64,000 bases of DNA, taken from Acidimicrobiales bacterium (GTDB taxonomy: Bacteria; Actinomycetota; Acidimicrobiia; Acidimicrobiales; Aldehydirespiratoraceae). Numbering within the stretch: position 1 is the first letter of the stretch; every line of letters begins with the position of its first letter. Under the pieces are notes generated by a model. That model was not told the DNA's origin. It was given only the letters and a program-made list of their open reading frames with translations, and did no database searches. The position numbers were made by a program, and so were the translations under genes. Of the stretch, positions 16,493 through 25,272 are shown one piece after another. The stretch is taken from positions 2,042,369-2,106,368 of the forward strand of contig JAWPML010000001.1 of assembly GCA_033344915.1 (NCBI GenBank), in the 5' to 3' direction.

Positions 16493-17233
16493 CTACCGCA
16501 GTTCGACCGTCACGGGATAGTGGTCGGACGCGTGGCCGGCCTCGGTGTGGATCGTCGCCGCGACGACCTCGAAGTTCGCGCTGACGAAGACATGATCGAT
16601 CTGTTGCTGACCGGACGCCGCGCCGAAACCGTTCGCCGTCGGACCGACGCCATCCTCCAGCGCCGATCGCAGGCCCGCCGCACGCAACGCCGAGTGCCAC
16701 GACTCGGTGAGCGGCCCGTTGAAGTCACCGAGCACGATCATCGGCCCGCCGAGTCGCGGCTCCAGCCAGCCGAGGAGCTGATCCACGCTCGCAGCCCGGC
16801 GCTCGCCCGACACCGGGTCGAGGTGCACGTTGGCGATCGTGAGCTCGGCGTCGTCTCCCACGAGGTCGTAGTCGGCGATCGTCGCGATCCGCGGATGGGC
16901 GGCGCCGGGCGGGCGTGAACCGGCGCGATCCGGATCGGGGCCGAACCAGCGGGTGACCTCGGTGCGGTTCGCGAGTGCGGACGAGCGGGTGAAGATCGGC
17001 GCCGCCTCGCCCCCGCCGCCGGCGTTGCGGCCGCGTCCGGCGACCTGCCACTCCGACGCCGTCAACGGATCGTCTCGAAGCCAGCGGATCTGCGACGGGT
17101 AGGCCTCCTGCAGCGCCACGACGTCGGCGTCGAGACCGGCGACGACGGCGCGGACCGCGCCTCGCCGACGCCACCACCACGACGCGCGGTCCATCGCCCG
17201 GACGTTGCGGATGTTGTACGTGGCCACGCGCAC
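16493..17233 (-). CDS. Endonuclease/exonuclease/phosphatase family protein
   Basis: A 246-residue metal-dependent hydrolase of the EEP fold. RVATYNIRNVR opens the domain, VVALQEAYPSQ carries the metal-binding Glu, IANVHLDP the His/Asp region, LGDFNGPL the GDxN motif, and ASDHYPVTVEL the C-terminal catalytic His. The substrate could be DNA, a phosphoinositide-like head group or another phosphodiester. The GTG at 17231-17233 starts two bases after the mutase stop, so it is the last gene of the mutase operon, an unexpected partner. Confidence 0.85.
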   Translation of the reverse strand: MRVATYNIRNVRAMDRASWWWRRRGAVRAVVAGLDADVVALQEAYPSQIRWLRDDPLTASEWQVAGRGRNAGGGGEAAPIFTRSSALANRTEVTRWFGPDPDRAGSRPPGAAHPRIATIADYDLVGDDAELTIANVHLDPVSGERRAASVDQLLGWLEPRLGGPMIVLGDFNGPLTESWHSALRAAGLRSALEDGVGPTANGFGAASGQQQIDHVFVSANFEVVAATIHTEAGHASDHYPVTVELR

Positions 17234-17235
17234 GG

Positions 17236-19182
17236 TCAGCTCCGATGGGCGAGTGCCAGCTCGGCCATCTCCCCGACGATGACGCCGAGGTCGTAGTCCG
17301 CTGGGGTGTATATCCGCGCGACCCCGAGCCCGTGCAGATCGGCGTGGTCGGCGTCCGGGATGATCCCGCCGACCACGACCGGCGCATCGACGGCGTGGGC
17401 GGCCAACGCGGCAATCGTGTCTCGCACGAGTGACAGATGGCTGCCGGAGAGGATCGACAGACCGATCAGGTCGACGTCCTCCTCCTGGGCGGCCTGGGCG
17501 ATCTGCTCCGGCGTCGACCGGATGCCGACATAGATCACTTCCATGCCGGCGTCGCGGCCCGCGAGCGCGAGCTGCTCCGCGCCGTTGGAGTGCCCGTCGA
17601 GCCCGGGCTTCGCGATGAGCACCCGGGGCGGCACGGCCCCGTCGAGGCGGCGACGCGTTGCGGCGAGCGAGGAGGACGGGGGACGCGGCCCGGCCGCGGC
17701 GACCCCGGTGGGACCGCGGTACTCGCCGAACTCCTGGCGCAGGGTGTCGGCCCACTCCCCCGTCGTCCCTCCGACGTGGGCGAGGGCGATCGACGGCTCC
17801 ATGATGTTGGTGCCGTCGGCCGCGGCCGCGGACAGTCGGGCCAGCGCCTCGTCGACGGCGGACTGATCGCGCGACGAGCGCCACTCGTCGAGTGCCGCGA
17901 CGAGCCGACTCTCGACCTGGGGGTCGGCCTGGAGGATGCTCGCCGCGCCACCCAGCGGCGACGGCTCGGCCTCGGTGAACTCGTTGACGCCGACCACGGT
18001 GAGATCGCCCTGCTCGATCCGGGCGCGGCGTTCGGCATGGGACCGGACGAGCTGCGCCTTGAGCGACTCGACGTTCGCGAACGCGCCGCCCTGGTCGATG
18101 ATCTCGTCGAGCGCCACGGTCGACGCCTCGACGAGCCCGGCCGTCTTCCCCTCGATCACATGCGACCCGGCGAAGATGTCGTCGTACTCGAGCAGGTCGG
18201 ACTCGTGGGCGAGGATCTGCTGCATCCGCAGGGACCACTGCTGGTCCCACGGGCGGGGCAGGCCGAGCGCCTCGTTCCAGGCCGGAAGCTGGATCGACCG
18301 GGCCCGGGCGTCCTTCGAGAGCGTGACGCCGAGGATCTCGAGGCCGATGCGGTGCACATTGTTCTCCGGCTGCTCCGCGGTGAGGCCGAGCGAATTCACC
18401 TGTACGCCGTAGCGGAAGCGGCGGGCCTTCGGATCGGTGACGCCGTAGCGCTCGGCCGTGATCCGATCCCACATCTGCGTGAACGCCCGCATCTTGCAGG
18501 TCTCCTCGACGAAGCGGATGCCCGCGTTCGCGAAGAACGACACGGCCGCGACGACGTCGACGAACCGATCCTCGTCGACCTGGCCGGACGCGCGGACGGC
18601 ATCGAGCACGTCGACCGCCGTGGCCAGCGCCATGGCGATCTCCTGCACCGGCGTCGCGCCGGCTTCCTGGAGGTGATACGAGCAGATGTTGATCGGGTTC
18701 CACTTCGGCACCTCGGCCGCGCAGAACGCCATCGTGTCGACGATCAGCCGCTTCGACGGCTCCGGCGGGAAGATGTAGGTCCCGCGGCTGAGATACTCCT
18801 TGACGATGTCGTTCTGTGTCGTCCCCCGAAGGGCCGCGCGAGCGACGCCCTGGGTCTCGGCGTGGGCGACGTAGAGCGCCAGCAACCATGCGGCGGGCGC
18901 GTTGATCGTCATCGACGTGTTCATCGAGTCGACCGGGATGTCTTCGAGCAACGTCGCCATGTCACCGAGGTGGGTGACCGGCACGCCGACCTTGCCGACC
19001 TCGCCGCGGGCCAGCACGTGGTCCGGGTCGTAGCCGGTCTGGGTGGGCAGGTCGAAGGCGATCGACAGCCCCGTCTGGCCCTTCGCCAGGTTCGTTCGGT
19101 ACAGCTCGTTGCTCGCCGCCGCGGAGGAATGGCCCGAGTAGGTCCGCATGATCCACGGCCGATCGGCCCCCGGTGCCGGCAT
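17236..19182 (-). CDS. ecm: Ethylmalonyl-CoA mutase / MeaA-like B12 mutase
   Basis: A 648-residue adenosylcobalamin-dependent acyl-CoA mutase with catalytic and B12 domains in one chain. The barrel contains RTYSGHSSAAASNELYRTN, IAFDLPTQTGYD and RGTTQNDIVKEYLSRGTYI, patterns typical of ethylmalonyl-CoA mutase rather than methylmalonyl-CoA mutase. The cobalamin domain near residues 530-648 has KPGLDGHSNGAEQ (DxHxxG) and GLSILSGSHL, then VVVGGIIP. It would convert (2R)-ethylmalonyl-CoA to methylsuccinyl-CoA for acetyl-CoA assimilation. No crotonyl-CoA carboxylase/reductase is in the window. A VOC gene lies two bases upstream. Confidence 0.88.
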   Translation of the reverse strand: MPAPGADRPWIMRTYSGHSSAAASNELYRTNLAKGQTGLSIAFDLPTQTGYDPDHVLARGEVGKVGVPVTHLGDMATLLEDIPVDSMNTSMTINAPAAWLLALYVAHAETQGVARAALRGTTQNDIVKEYLSRGTYIFPPEPSKRLIVDTMAFCAAEVPKWNPINICSYHLQEAGATPVQEIAMALATAVDVLDAVRASGQVDEDRFVDVVAAVSFFANAGIRFVEETCKMRAFTQMWDRITAERYGVTDPKARRFRYGVQVNSLGLTAEQPENNVHRIGLEILGVTLSKDARARSIQLPAWNEALGLPRPWDQQWSLRMQQILAHESDLLEYDDIFAGSHVIEGKTAGLVEASTVALDEIIDQGGAFANVESLKAQLVRSHAERRARIEQGDLTVVGVNEFTEAEPSPLGGAASILQADPQVESRLVAALDEWRSSRDQSAVDEALARLSAAAADGTNIMEPSIALAHVGGTTGEWADTLRQEFGEYRGPTGVAAAGPRPPSSSLAATRRRLDGAVPPRVLIAKPGLDGHSNGAEQLALAGRDAGMEVIYVGIRSTPEQIAQAAQEEDVDLIGLSILSGSHLSLVRDTIAALAAHAVDAPVVVGGIIPDADHADLHGLGVARIYTPADYDLGVIVGEMAELALAHRS

Positions 19183-19184
19183 GG

Positions 19185-19607
19185 TCAGCCGACCTGCTTC
19201 GGGTCGGGGACCCCGGGCCGGGTGCCCTCGGCGTGCTCCACGAACTCGACGAGGTAGCCGTCGAAGTCCTTGACGAACGCGACGGTGACCGGCCAGCGGT
19301 CCAGTTCCTGGGGTGCGGTGACGGACTCGCACCCGGCTGCGATCGCCCGGTCGTAGACGGCCCGGCAGTCCGACGTGTTGACGTAGATCTTCCACATCGC
19401 CGTGCCCATGTCGATCGGCCCGTCCTGATCCTTCTGCTGGGCGAGCTGGAGCCGTGATCCGCCGTGCGGACTCTGCAGCACCGCCTCGTACGCCGTCGGG
19501 ATCTCGGTGCGGTGCTGCACCTCGAGCTCGCAGACGCCTTCCCAGAACGCGATCGCCCGGTCCATGTCCGCGACATTGATGCAGAACTGTCCGAGGATCT
19601 GGGTCAT
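19185..19607 (-). CDS. VOC (glyoxalase-fold) protein upstream of the mutase
   Basis: A 140-residue vicinal-oxygen-chelate protein with two beta-alpha-beta-beta-beta modules (INVADMDRAIAFWEG and YVNTSDCRAVYDRAI). Acyl-CoA mutases are often encoded with a VOC-fold epimerase, so that role is tempting. However, the usual metal-binding His of module 1 is Gln (LGQFCINV) and the one in module 2 is replaced in KIYVNT; only Gln (RLQLAQQ) and Glu (YLVEFVEH) sites remain. It may bind acyl-CoA without being a standard metal-dependent epimerase. Confidence 0.8.
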   Translation of the reverse strand: MTQILGQFCINVADMDRAIAFWEGVCELEVQHRTEIPTAYEAVLQSPHGGSRLQLAQQKDQDGPIDMGTAMWKIYVNTSDCRAVYDRAIAAGCESVTAPQELDRWPVTVAFVKDFDGYLVEFVEHAEGTRPGVPDPKQVG

Positions 19608-19644
19608 TCCGGGCAGGCTAGGACGCGCGAGTAGGGTGCGCGCC

Positions 19645-20859
19645 ATGACGCCAGAGGAACTCGGGTTCGACTCCCGCCGGCTGCCGAGGATCGCCGATCT
19701 CACCCACCGCTATGTCGACGAGGGGAAGTGGCCGGGCGCCCTCGTAGCGGTGTGGCGCCACGGCGAAGAGGTGTACCGCGACGCCTACGGCATGGCCGAC
19801 ATGGAGCGGAGCACCCCGGTCGCGGACGACACCGTCTACCGGCTCTACTCGATGACGAAGCCGATCACGTCGATCGCGCTGCTCCAGCTCGTCGAGCGGG
19901 GCATCGTGCGCCTCGAGGATCCCGTCAGTGACTACATCCCCGGGTTCGCGGACACGGAGGTCTACGTCTCCGGCGACGCCGACGGCTACGAAACCCGGCC
20001 GCCCGATCGCCCGATGGAGGTCGTCGACATCCTGCGGCACACCGCCGGCCTCACGTACGGCTTCCTCGAAGCGGGGCCCGTCGATGCCATCTACCGGGCG
20101 AACGGGTTGGGAACGTTCGCTCGCGAGACCCGCCCCCTCACGGACGTGTGCGACGAGCTCGCGAGGCTGCCGCTCGTCTATTCGCCGGGCGATCACTGGG
20201 AGTACTCGATGGCGACCGACGTCTGCGGACGGGTGATCGAGGTCGCGTCCGGCACGCAACTGAGCACGTACATCGCCGAGCACGTCACGGGTCCGCTCGC
20301 CATGTCCGAGACCGCGTTCTGGGCCCGACCCCACCAGCACGACCGGCTCGCGGCGAACTACGCGGCCACGCCGGACCAGAAGCTGATGCTCATCGATGAC
20401 CCGGCGACATCGCCGGCGCGGGAGGCGCCGGCGTTCGAAGGTGGCGGCGGCGGGATGGTCGGCACGCTCGACGACTACCTGCGGTTCTGCCAGGCGCTGC
20501 TCGACGGCGGCGAACTCGACGGCGAGCGGGTCATCGGCCGCAAGACCCTCCAGGTGGCGACGCGCAACCACCTCCCCGGCGGCCGCACGGTGGCCGACAT
20601 GTGGCTCGCGCAGACCTTCGCCGAGGCGCAGATGTCCGGCATGGGATTCGGACTCGGCTTCTCCGTCATCCAGGACGTCCCCACCAACCGCATCATCGCG
20701 AGCGAGGGCGAGTTCGCCTGGGGCGGCGCGGCGAGCACCGGTTTCTGGGTCGATCCCGTCGAGGACCTGATCTGCGTGATCATGACCCAGCAGCTGCCGA
20801 GCAGCACCTACCCGATCCGGCGCCAGCTCCGCAACGTCGTCTACGGCTGTCTCACCTGA
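19645..20859 (+). CDS. Serine hydrolase (beta-lactamase/esterase family)
   Basis: A 404-residue class C beta-lactamase-fold hydrolase. The nucleophile motif SMTK (SxxK) is near residue 70, the tyrosine motif is YSMAT, and LRHTAGLTYGF is a family pattern. No signal peptide is visible, so it is more likely a cytoplasmic esterase such as EstB or lipid esterases than a periplasmic beta-lactamase. The ATG at 19645 follows a short gap from the divergent mutase operon. Confidence 0.88.
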   Translation: MTPEELGFDSRRLPRIADLTHRYVDEGKWPGALVAVWRHGEEVYRDAYGMADMERSTPVADDTVYRLYSMTKPITSIALLQLVERGIVRLEDPVSDYIPGFADTEVYVSGDADGYETRPPDRPMEVVDILRHTAGLTYGFLEAGPVDAIYRANGLGTFARETRPLTDVCDELARLPLVYSPGDHWEYSMATDVCGRVIEVASGTQLSTYIAEHVTGPLAMSETAFWARPHQHDRLAANYAATPDQKLMLIDDPATSPAREAPAFEGGGGGMVGTLDDYLRFCQALLDGGELDGERVIGRKTLQVATRNHLPGGRTVADMWLAQTFAEAQMSGMGFGLGFSVIQDVPTNRIIASEGEFAWGGAASTGFWVDPVEDLICVIMTQQLPSSTYPIRRQLRNVVYGCLT

Positions 20860-20868
20860 GCGGCGACG

Positions 20869-21864
20869 TCAGCCGAGCACGGCGGCGGCGAAGGCCCGCA
20901 TCTCCCGTTCGAGGTCCGGGCCGGCCGGCGTGTAGAGGATCTCGGTCGACCCCGCCGCGGCGGCGGCCTCGACCCGGTCGCGGATGTCCGCCGCGTCGCC
21001 GACCCAGCCGCTCCAGGGGTCATCGGCCGTTCCCTTCGTGGCGAGCAGCGGTCGATCCCGATCGGTCACATGGGAGCAGTGCCCCTCGTGCACGGCGAGG
21101 TGCCGCTCGCCCTCCGGGCGGTCGGCATTGACCCGTTCGACCCACTCGGCGCCGCCCGGCAGCATCGCCGCGACCTCCTCACCGGCCATGTGCCACGCAC
21201 CGTGCCAGCCGAGCACCTCCCACGGCCCGGCGGCGTCGACCACGCGGTCCGACGTCGGCGCCTCGCCCTCATCGAGCACCGTGCCGTTGATCATCTGGAT
21301 GTGGCGACCGGCGCCGGGCGCGTCCGGCGGAGCGACGTGCATCACGCCGTCCGCGATCTCGGCCGCGATCGCCTGACCTTTCGGGCCGAGCGCCGAGAGG
21401 ATGATCGGCACGTCGATGGGCCGGGCGACGGTCATCGCCGGATGGTGGTTCATCTGGCAGCGCTCGCCCGCGATGTCCACGACCTCCCCGGCGAGCAGGC
21501 CCCGGAGCTGACGGGTGTAGGTCTCGGTCGTCGCCCACGAGAGCGCCTTCTTGTTCAACACGAGCCGGGCCGTGAAACCGGTGCCGATCGCGACCTGGAG
21601 CCGCCCGGGCGCGAGCCGGGCGACGGTCGCGATCGCGGACGCCGTGGCCATCACATGACGCAGGTTCGGGACGAGGACCGCGGTCCCGAGCCCGATGGTG
21701 GAGGTGCGCTCGGCGATCAGGCCGAGATGGATCCAGATGTCCTCGTAGATCGCGGCGGAGTCGTAGAGCCACACGCGCTCGTAGCCGAGGTCCTCGGCGA
21801 GCACGGCGAGATCAGGGGCGCCCGGGCTCGGGGGGACGCCGATGGAGATCGAGGGAGTCGTCAT
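20869..21864 (-). CDS. LLM class flavin-dependent oxidoreductase
   Basis: A 331-residue luciferase-like TIM-barrel enzyme. LAVLAEDLGYERVWLYDSA, IGLGTAVLVPN and APGRLQVAIGTGF match the F420- or FMN-dependent subfamily common in actinobacteria. The ending is the usual helical region (DPWSGWVGDAADIRDRVEA). Cofactor choice between F420 and FMN cannot be decided from sequence. The deazaflavin-dependent nitroreductase gene 48 bp upstream on the same strand favours F420. Confidence 0.85.
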   Translation of the reverse strand: MTTPSISIGVPPSPGAPDLAVLAEDLGYERVWLYDSAAIYEDIWIHLGLIAERTSTIGLGTAVLVPNLRHVMATASAIATVARLAPGRLQVAIGTGFTARLVLNKKALSWATTETYTRQLRGLLAGEVVDIAGERCQMNHHPAMTVARPIDVPIILSALGPKGQAIAAEIADGVMHVAPPDAPGAGRHIQMINGTVLDEGEAPTSDRVVDAAGPWEVLGWHGAWHMAGEEVAAMLPGGAEWVERVNADRPEGERHLAVHEGHCSHVTDRDRPLLATKGTADDPWSGWVGDAADIRDRVEAAAAAGSTEILYTPAGPDLEREMRAFAAAVLG

Positions 21865-21912
21865 GGCGCCATCGTCGCAAGCCGAGGCCGCGGGCACCAA
21901 ACGGCGGCGCGA

Positions 21913-22377
21913 TCAGGCCTTCGGGGTGAGCACGCCGACCGGGATCCGGCGCTCCGTGAGTTCCTGGTAGGAGTCGAAGTCCGGGTAGACGTCCACGGCG
22001 ATCGCCCAGCATTCGTCGCGGTCCTCGCCGTCGACCTCGCGGAAATCGACGGCCCACCGGTCCGCCCCGACCTCGACGTGCGCTTCCCCCGCCGCCTGCA
22101 GATTGCGGTACCAGTTCGGGGTGGCAGGGTTGCCGCCGTTGCTCCCGATGACGATCAGATCGTCGTCGCGCCGAGCGAGCATGAGCATGACCGGGCGAGG
22201 CTCCCCGCTCGTCCGGCCGGCGACGTCGAGCAGGAAACACGGCATGCCCCGCAGCTCGTTTCCCTTCTCGCCCTTGCTGCTCCGGAACTGCTCGACCTGA
22301 CGCCGCGTCGCCCAGCGGCCCAGGCCAGGGAGCCGCTTGCTCATGATGTTGACGATACGTCCGCTGAGCGTTGCCAT
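21913..22377 (-). CDS. Deazaflavin-dependent nitroreductase (DDN) family protein
   Basis: A 154-residue split-barrel protein of the F420H2-dependent nitroreductase family. MPCFLLDVAGRTSGEPR and IVIGSNGGNPATPNWYRNL are diagnostic. Members use F420H2 to reduce quinones, nitro compounds or unsaturated substrates, usually at the membrane. The ATG at 22375-22377 has a basic, amphipathic helix directly after it (IVNIMSKRLPGLG), typical for the family. It probably shares an operon with the LLM enzyme downstream. Confidence 0.9.
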   Translation of the reverse strand: MATLSGRIVNIMSKRLPGLGRWATRRQVEQFRSSKGEKGNELRGMPCFLLDVAGRTSGEPRPVMLMLARRDDDLIVIGSNGGNPATPNWYRNLQAAGEAHVEVGADRWAVDFREVDGEDRDECWAIAVDVYPDFDSYQELTERRIPVGVLTPKA

Positions 22378-22503
22378 CCGCCGAGCGTACGCTCCCGGGG
22401 AGTCGCTCGGCGGGGTCGCGTTCGGTTCCCGCGAGCGCGGTCCGCTACCGTTCAACCTCGCAAACGCCGCACCCGACGTTGCGGCGACGGCCCGAGGAGT
22501 TCT

Positions 22504-23052
22504 GTGCCCACCTACGTTCCGTTCGTTGCCGATGGCATCGCGATCGCCGTTCTGGTGTTCGCGATCTACTTCCCCCGGCACCGGCGGCGCGATCTCTCCC
22601 TGGCCTATCTCGCGCTCAATGCCGGTGTGCTCTCCGTCGCGCAGGCACTGTCGAGCGTGCAGGTGAACTTCGGACTCGGCCTCGGACTCTTCGGCGTTCT
22701 GTCGATCATCAGGCTCCGTTCGGCCGAGCTGGACCAGTCCGAGGTCGCCTACTACTTCACGGCGCTCTCACTCGGTCTGCTCGGCGGCCTCGAGATCGCC
22801 GACGACTGGCTCGCGCCGGCCCTCATGGCCACCCTGGTGCTCATCATGTACATCGCCGATCACCCGCGGATCTTCGCGGACTACCGACGCCAGGTGCTCA
22901 CCTTCGACCAGGCGATCCCGAACGAAGAGGCGGTGATCAAGCGGGCCGAGGAGATCCTCGGCGCGACGATCCACTCCGTGAAGATCCGACGCACGGATCT
23001 CGTCAACGACACGACCGTCGCCGAGGTCCGCTACCACGTCCCGTTGACATGA
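22504..23052 (+). CDS. DUF4956 membrane protein
   Basis: A 182-residue protein with about four membrane helices (IAIAVLVFAIYF, LAYLALNAGVLSVAQAL, the glycine-rich FGLGLGLFGVLSIIRLR, and LAPALMATLVLIMYIA), then a soluble C-terminal domain (HSVKIRRTDLVNDTTVAEV). This matches DUF4956, regularly encoded beside VTC-domain polyphosphate polymerases. The GTG at 22504 follows GAGGAG. Its stop overlaps the VTC start (ATGA), so the two are coupled. Confidence 0.85.
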   Translation: MPTYVPFVADGIAIAVLVFAIYFPRHRRRDLSLAYLALNAGVLSVAQALSSVQVNFGLGLGLFGVLSIIRLRSAELDQSEVAYYFTALSLGLLGGLEIADDWLAPALMATLVLIMYIADHPRIFADYRRQVLTFDQAIPNEEAVIKRAEEILGATIHSVKIRRTDLVNDTTVAEVRYHVPLT

Positions 23053-23795
23053 CGGTGCCGGCGGTCATCGGCGAGCTCGAGCCGGTGTCGCTCGACGAGC
23101 TGAACGACCGCGCCGCGCTCACCACGCGTCGCGACCGCAAGTATCTGGTCCCGACCGACCGCCTCCCCGCGCTCCTCGAGGCGGTGGCCGATCACCTCCG
23201 CGTGCTCGACATCGACGGGCGCCGCGCGTTCGCATACGACACCCACTACTTCGACTCACCGGAGCTGACCAGCTATCTGGACACGGCCCGCCGCCGCCCG
23301 TTCCGCTACAAGATCCGCACCCGCCACTATGTCGACGACGACCTCAGCTGGTTCGAGGTGAAGCAGCGGGGCCGTCGCGGCATCACCGTCAAACATCGAT
23401 GGTCCGTCGACGACGGGCCGCACCGCTTCGGCGCCCGCGAGCTCGACATCGTCGCCGAGACCCTCGGGCCGGACGTCGCCGCTCGCCGCTTGGATCCGAC
23501 GCTCGCGACCCGCTTCGAACGCACGACCCTGCTGGTCGGCGACGACGCCCGCATGACCGTGGACCTCGACGTGGCCTTCGCCACGCCCGGGGCGGGCGAC
23601 CAACGCCGGCTGCGCCACGCGATCGTCGAGACGAAGACCCTCGGCCGGCCGTGCCGGGCCGACCGGGCCCTGTGGCGGCTCGGCGTGCGCCCCACCAAGG
23701 TGAGCAAGTACGGCACCGGCCTGGCATCGCTGCGCCCCGAGTTGCCGTCGAACCGCTGGGCCCGCCTCCTGCGCAGTGACGCGTGGGCCGCCTGA
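23049..23795 (+). CDS. VTC-domain polyphosphate polymerase-like protein
   Basis: A 248-residue protein of the VTC family, tunnel-shaped enzymes that make polyphosphate from ATP. Characteristic basic and acidic tunnel residues are seen in RRDRKYLVP, FRYKIRTRHYVDD, WFEVKQRGRRGITVKHR and HAIVETKTLGRP, ending with VSKYGTGLASLRP. It is coupled to DUF4956, which may anchor it at the membrane. Such pairs often include a CotH-family gene; here a CotH-like gene exists but 13 kb away. Confidence 0.88.
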   Translation: MTVPAVIGELEPVSLDELNDRAALTTRRDRKYLVPTDRLPALLEAVADHLRVLDIDGRRAFAYDTHYFDSPELTSYLDTARRRPFRYKIRTRHYVDDDLSWFEVKQRGRRGITVKHRWSVDDGPHRFGARELDIVAETLGPDVAARRLDPTLATRFERTTLLVGDDARMTVDLDVAFATPGAGDQRRLRHAIVETKTLGRPCRADRALWRLGVRPTKVSKYGTGLASLRPELPSNRWARLLRSDAWAA

Positions 23796-23880
23796 TCCCG
23801 ACGAGCGGCCCGGCGCAACTCGCCCGATCCGGTGACGGGCACTAGAACCTGGGTGCTGCATCGAACCCGAGGGGGCTGGC

Positions 23881-25164
23881 ATGGCGTGGGACTTCTCCAC
23901 CGAACCGGAATTCCAGGAGAAGCTCGACTGGGTCGAGGACTTCTGCAAGACGGAAATCGAGCCGCTCGACATGGTGTTCCCCTACGCCGTGCGCAACCCG
24001 GACCCGAAGATCAAGGCACTGGTCAAGGATCTCCAGGACCAGATCAAGGCGCAGGGTCTGTGGGCGCTGTTCCTCGATGAGGAACTGGGCGGTCCCGGCT
24101 TCGGTCAGCTCAAGCTGGGCCTGCTCAACGAGATCCTCGGTCGCTATGGCAGCGCGCCCCAGTTCTTCGGCTGCGCCGCCCCCGACACCGGCAACATGGA
24201 GATGCTCGCGGCCTACGGCACGGAAGAGCAGAAGGAGCGCTGGCTCACGCCGATGCTCAACCAGGAGATGTGGTCGGCGTACTCGATGACCGAACCCGCC
24301 GGCGGCTCCGATCCGAACCTCTTCACGACCCACGCCACACGCGACGGTGACGAGTGGGTCATCAACGGCGAGAAGTGGTTCACGAGCGCGGCGCGCGTCG
24401 CCGACATCTTGTTCGTGATGTGCACCAACGGCATGTTCGTGGTGCCCCGCAAGACCCCGGGCGTGGAGATCCAGCCCTACCCGCGCAACCACAACCACAT
24501 CATCTACAACGAGGTCCGCGTTCCGGCCGATCACCTGCTCGGCCCGGAGGATGGCGCCAAGGTGCTCGCCCAGCGGCGGCTCGGCGGCGGGCGAATCCAC
24601 CACGCCATGCGCACGATCTCGAACTGCAAGCTCGCCTTCGACATGATGTGCGAGCGGGCCCTCAGCCGTGAGTCCCACGGCAAGATCATCGGCGAGCACC
24701 AGATGGTCCAGGAGAAGATCGCCGAGAGCTACGCCCAGATCCGGATGCTGCGCCTGTTCGTGCTCGAGACCGCCTGGAAGATCGACAACTCCTCGACCCA
24801 GGAGACCCGCACCGACATCGCGGCGGTGAAGTTCACGATGGCGAAGACGCTGCGCGAGGTGTCGTTCAACGCCCTGCACATCCTCGGCTCGCTCGGCACG
24901 ACGGGGTTGACCCCGCTGCAGGACATGTACGCCGGCGCACCCACGATGGGCATCGCCGACGGCGTCGACGAGGTCCACAAGGCCACCGTCGCCCGCAACG
25001 TGCTCAAGGGTTACACCCCGCACGAGGGCTACTGGCCGACGGAGTACCTGCCGGAGAAGCGCCGCAAGGCCCGCGAGAAGTTCCAGCCGATGCTCGACGC
25101 CGACCCCGACCTCAAGAAGATGGCCGACGGCTGGTCCGACTACATGGACCGCCGCATGCGCTGA
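23881..25164 (+). CDS. Acyl-CoA dehydrogenase
   Basis: A 427-residue flavoenzyme of the acyl-CoA dehydrogenase family (ACAD10/11-like). The N-terminal helical domain has LFLDEELGGPGFGQLK. The middle beta domain has AYSMTEPAGGSDPNLF and VINGEKWFTSAA. The C-terminal helical domain has GGGRIHHAMRTISNCKLA and the base region near GIADGVDEVHKATVARNVL. It oxidises an acyl-CoA to the enoyl form. The ATG at 23881 follows GAGGGGG. The gene is intact and ends 7 bp before the insertion element. Confidence 0.93.
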   Translation: MAWDFSTEPEFQEKLDWVEDFCKTEIEPLDMVFPYAVRNPDPKIKALVKDLQDQIKAQGLWALFLDEELGGPGFGQLKLGLLNEILGRYGSAPQFFGCAAPDTGNMEMLAAYGTEEQKERWLTPMLNQEMWSAYSMTEPAGGSDPNLFTTHATRDGDEWVINGEKWFTSAARVADILFVMCTNGMFVVPRKTPGVEIQPYPRNHNHIIYNEVRVPADHLLGPEDGAKVLAQRRLGGGRIHHAMRTISNCKLAFDMMCERALSRESHGKIIGEHQMVQEKIAESYAQIRMLRLFVLETAWKIDNSSTQETRTDIAAVKFTMAKTLREVSFNALHILGSLGTTGLTPLQDMYAGAPTMGIADGVDEVHKATVARNVLKGYTPHEGYWPTEYLPEKRRKAREKFQPMLDADPDLKKMADGWSDYMDRRMR

Positions 25165-25228
25165 GTTGAGACAAGGGGTTCGCGCGGTGCGCGCGATCAT
25201 CCACCGTTTGAGTGGCGAGGGTGTCCAC

Positions 25229-25256
25229 GATCAGGGGGCTTACACAAACCCTGATC
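25229..25256 (+). other. Hairpin upstream of the transposase gene
   Basis: GATCAGGG (25229-25236) and CCCTGATC (25249-25256) form an 8-bp perfect inverted repeat with a 12-base loop, ending 16 bp before the transposase ATG and just before its AAGGACA ribosome-binding site. It could be a transposase binding site or a structure limiting translation. Confidence 0.5.
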
Positions 25257-25272
25257 CTGAAGGACACAGCGC

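Noticed and set aside
14030-16918. A 962-codon open frame on the plus strand
   Set aside because: It lies opposite katG and runs through oxyR and the EEP gene. Its protein is Arg/Val/Gly-rich without domains, as expected for an antisense frame in very GC-rich DNA.
17437-19257. A 606-codon plus-strand frame
   Set aside because: It is antisense to the B12 mutase, whose motifs are all intact; the frame has no recognisable domain.
19185-19607. Methylmalonyl/ethylmalonyl-CoA epimerase for the VOC gene
   Set aside because: The position is right, but two of the usual metal-binding residues are missing, so I did not name it as such.
25165-25173. AGTTGAGAC at the left edge of the IS as part of a REP
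   Set aside because: It matches nine bases of the REP end, but nothing further matches on either side of the element, so chance is likely.
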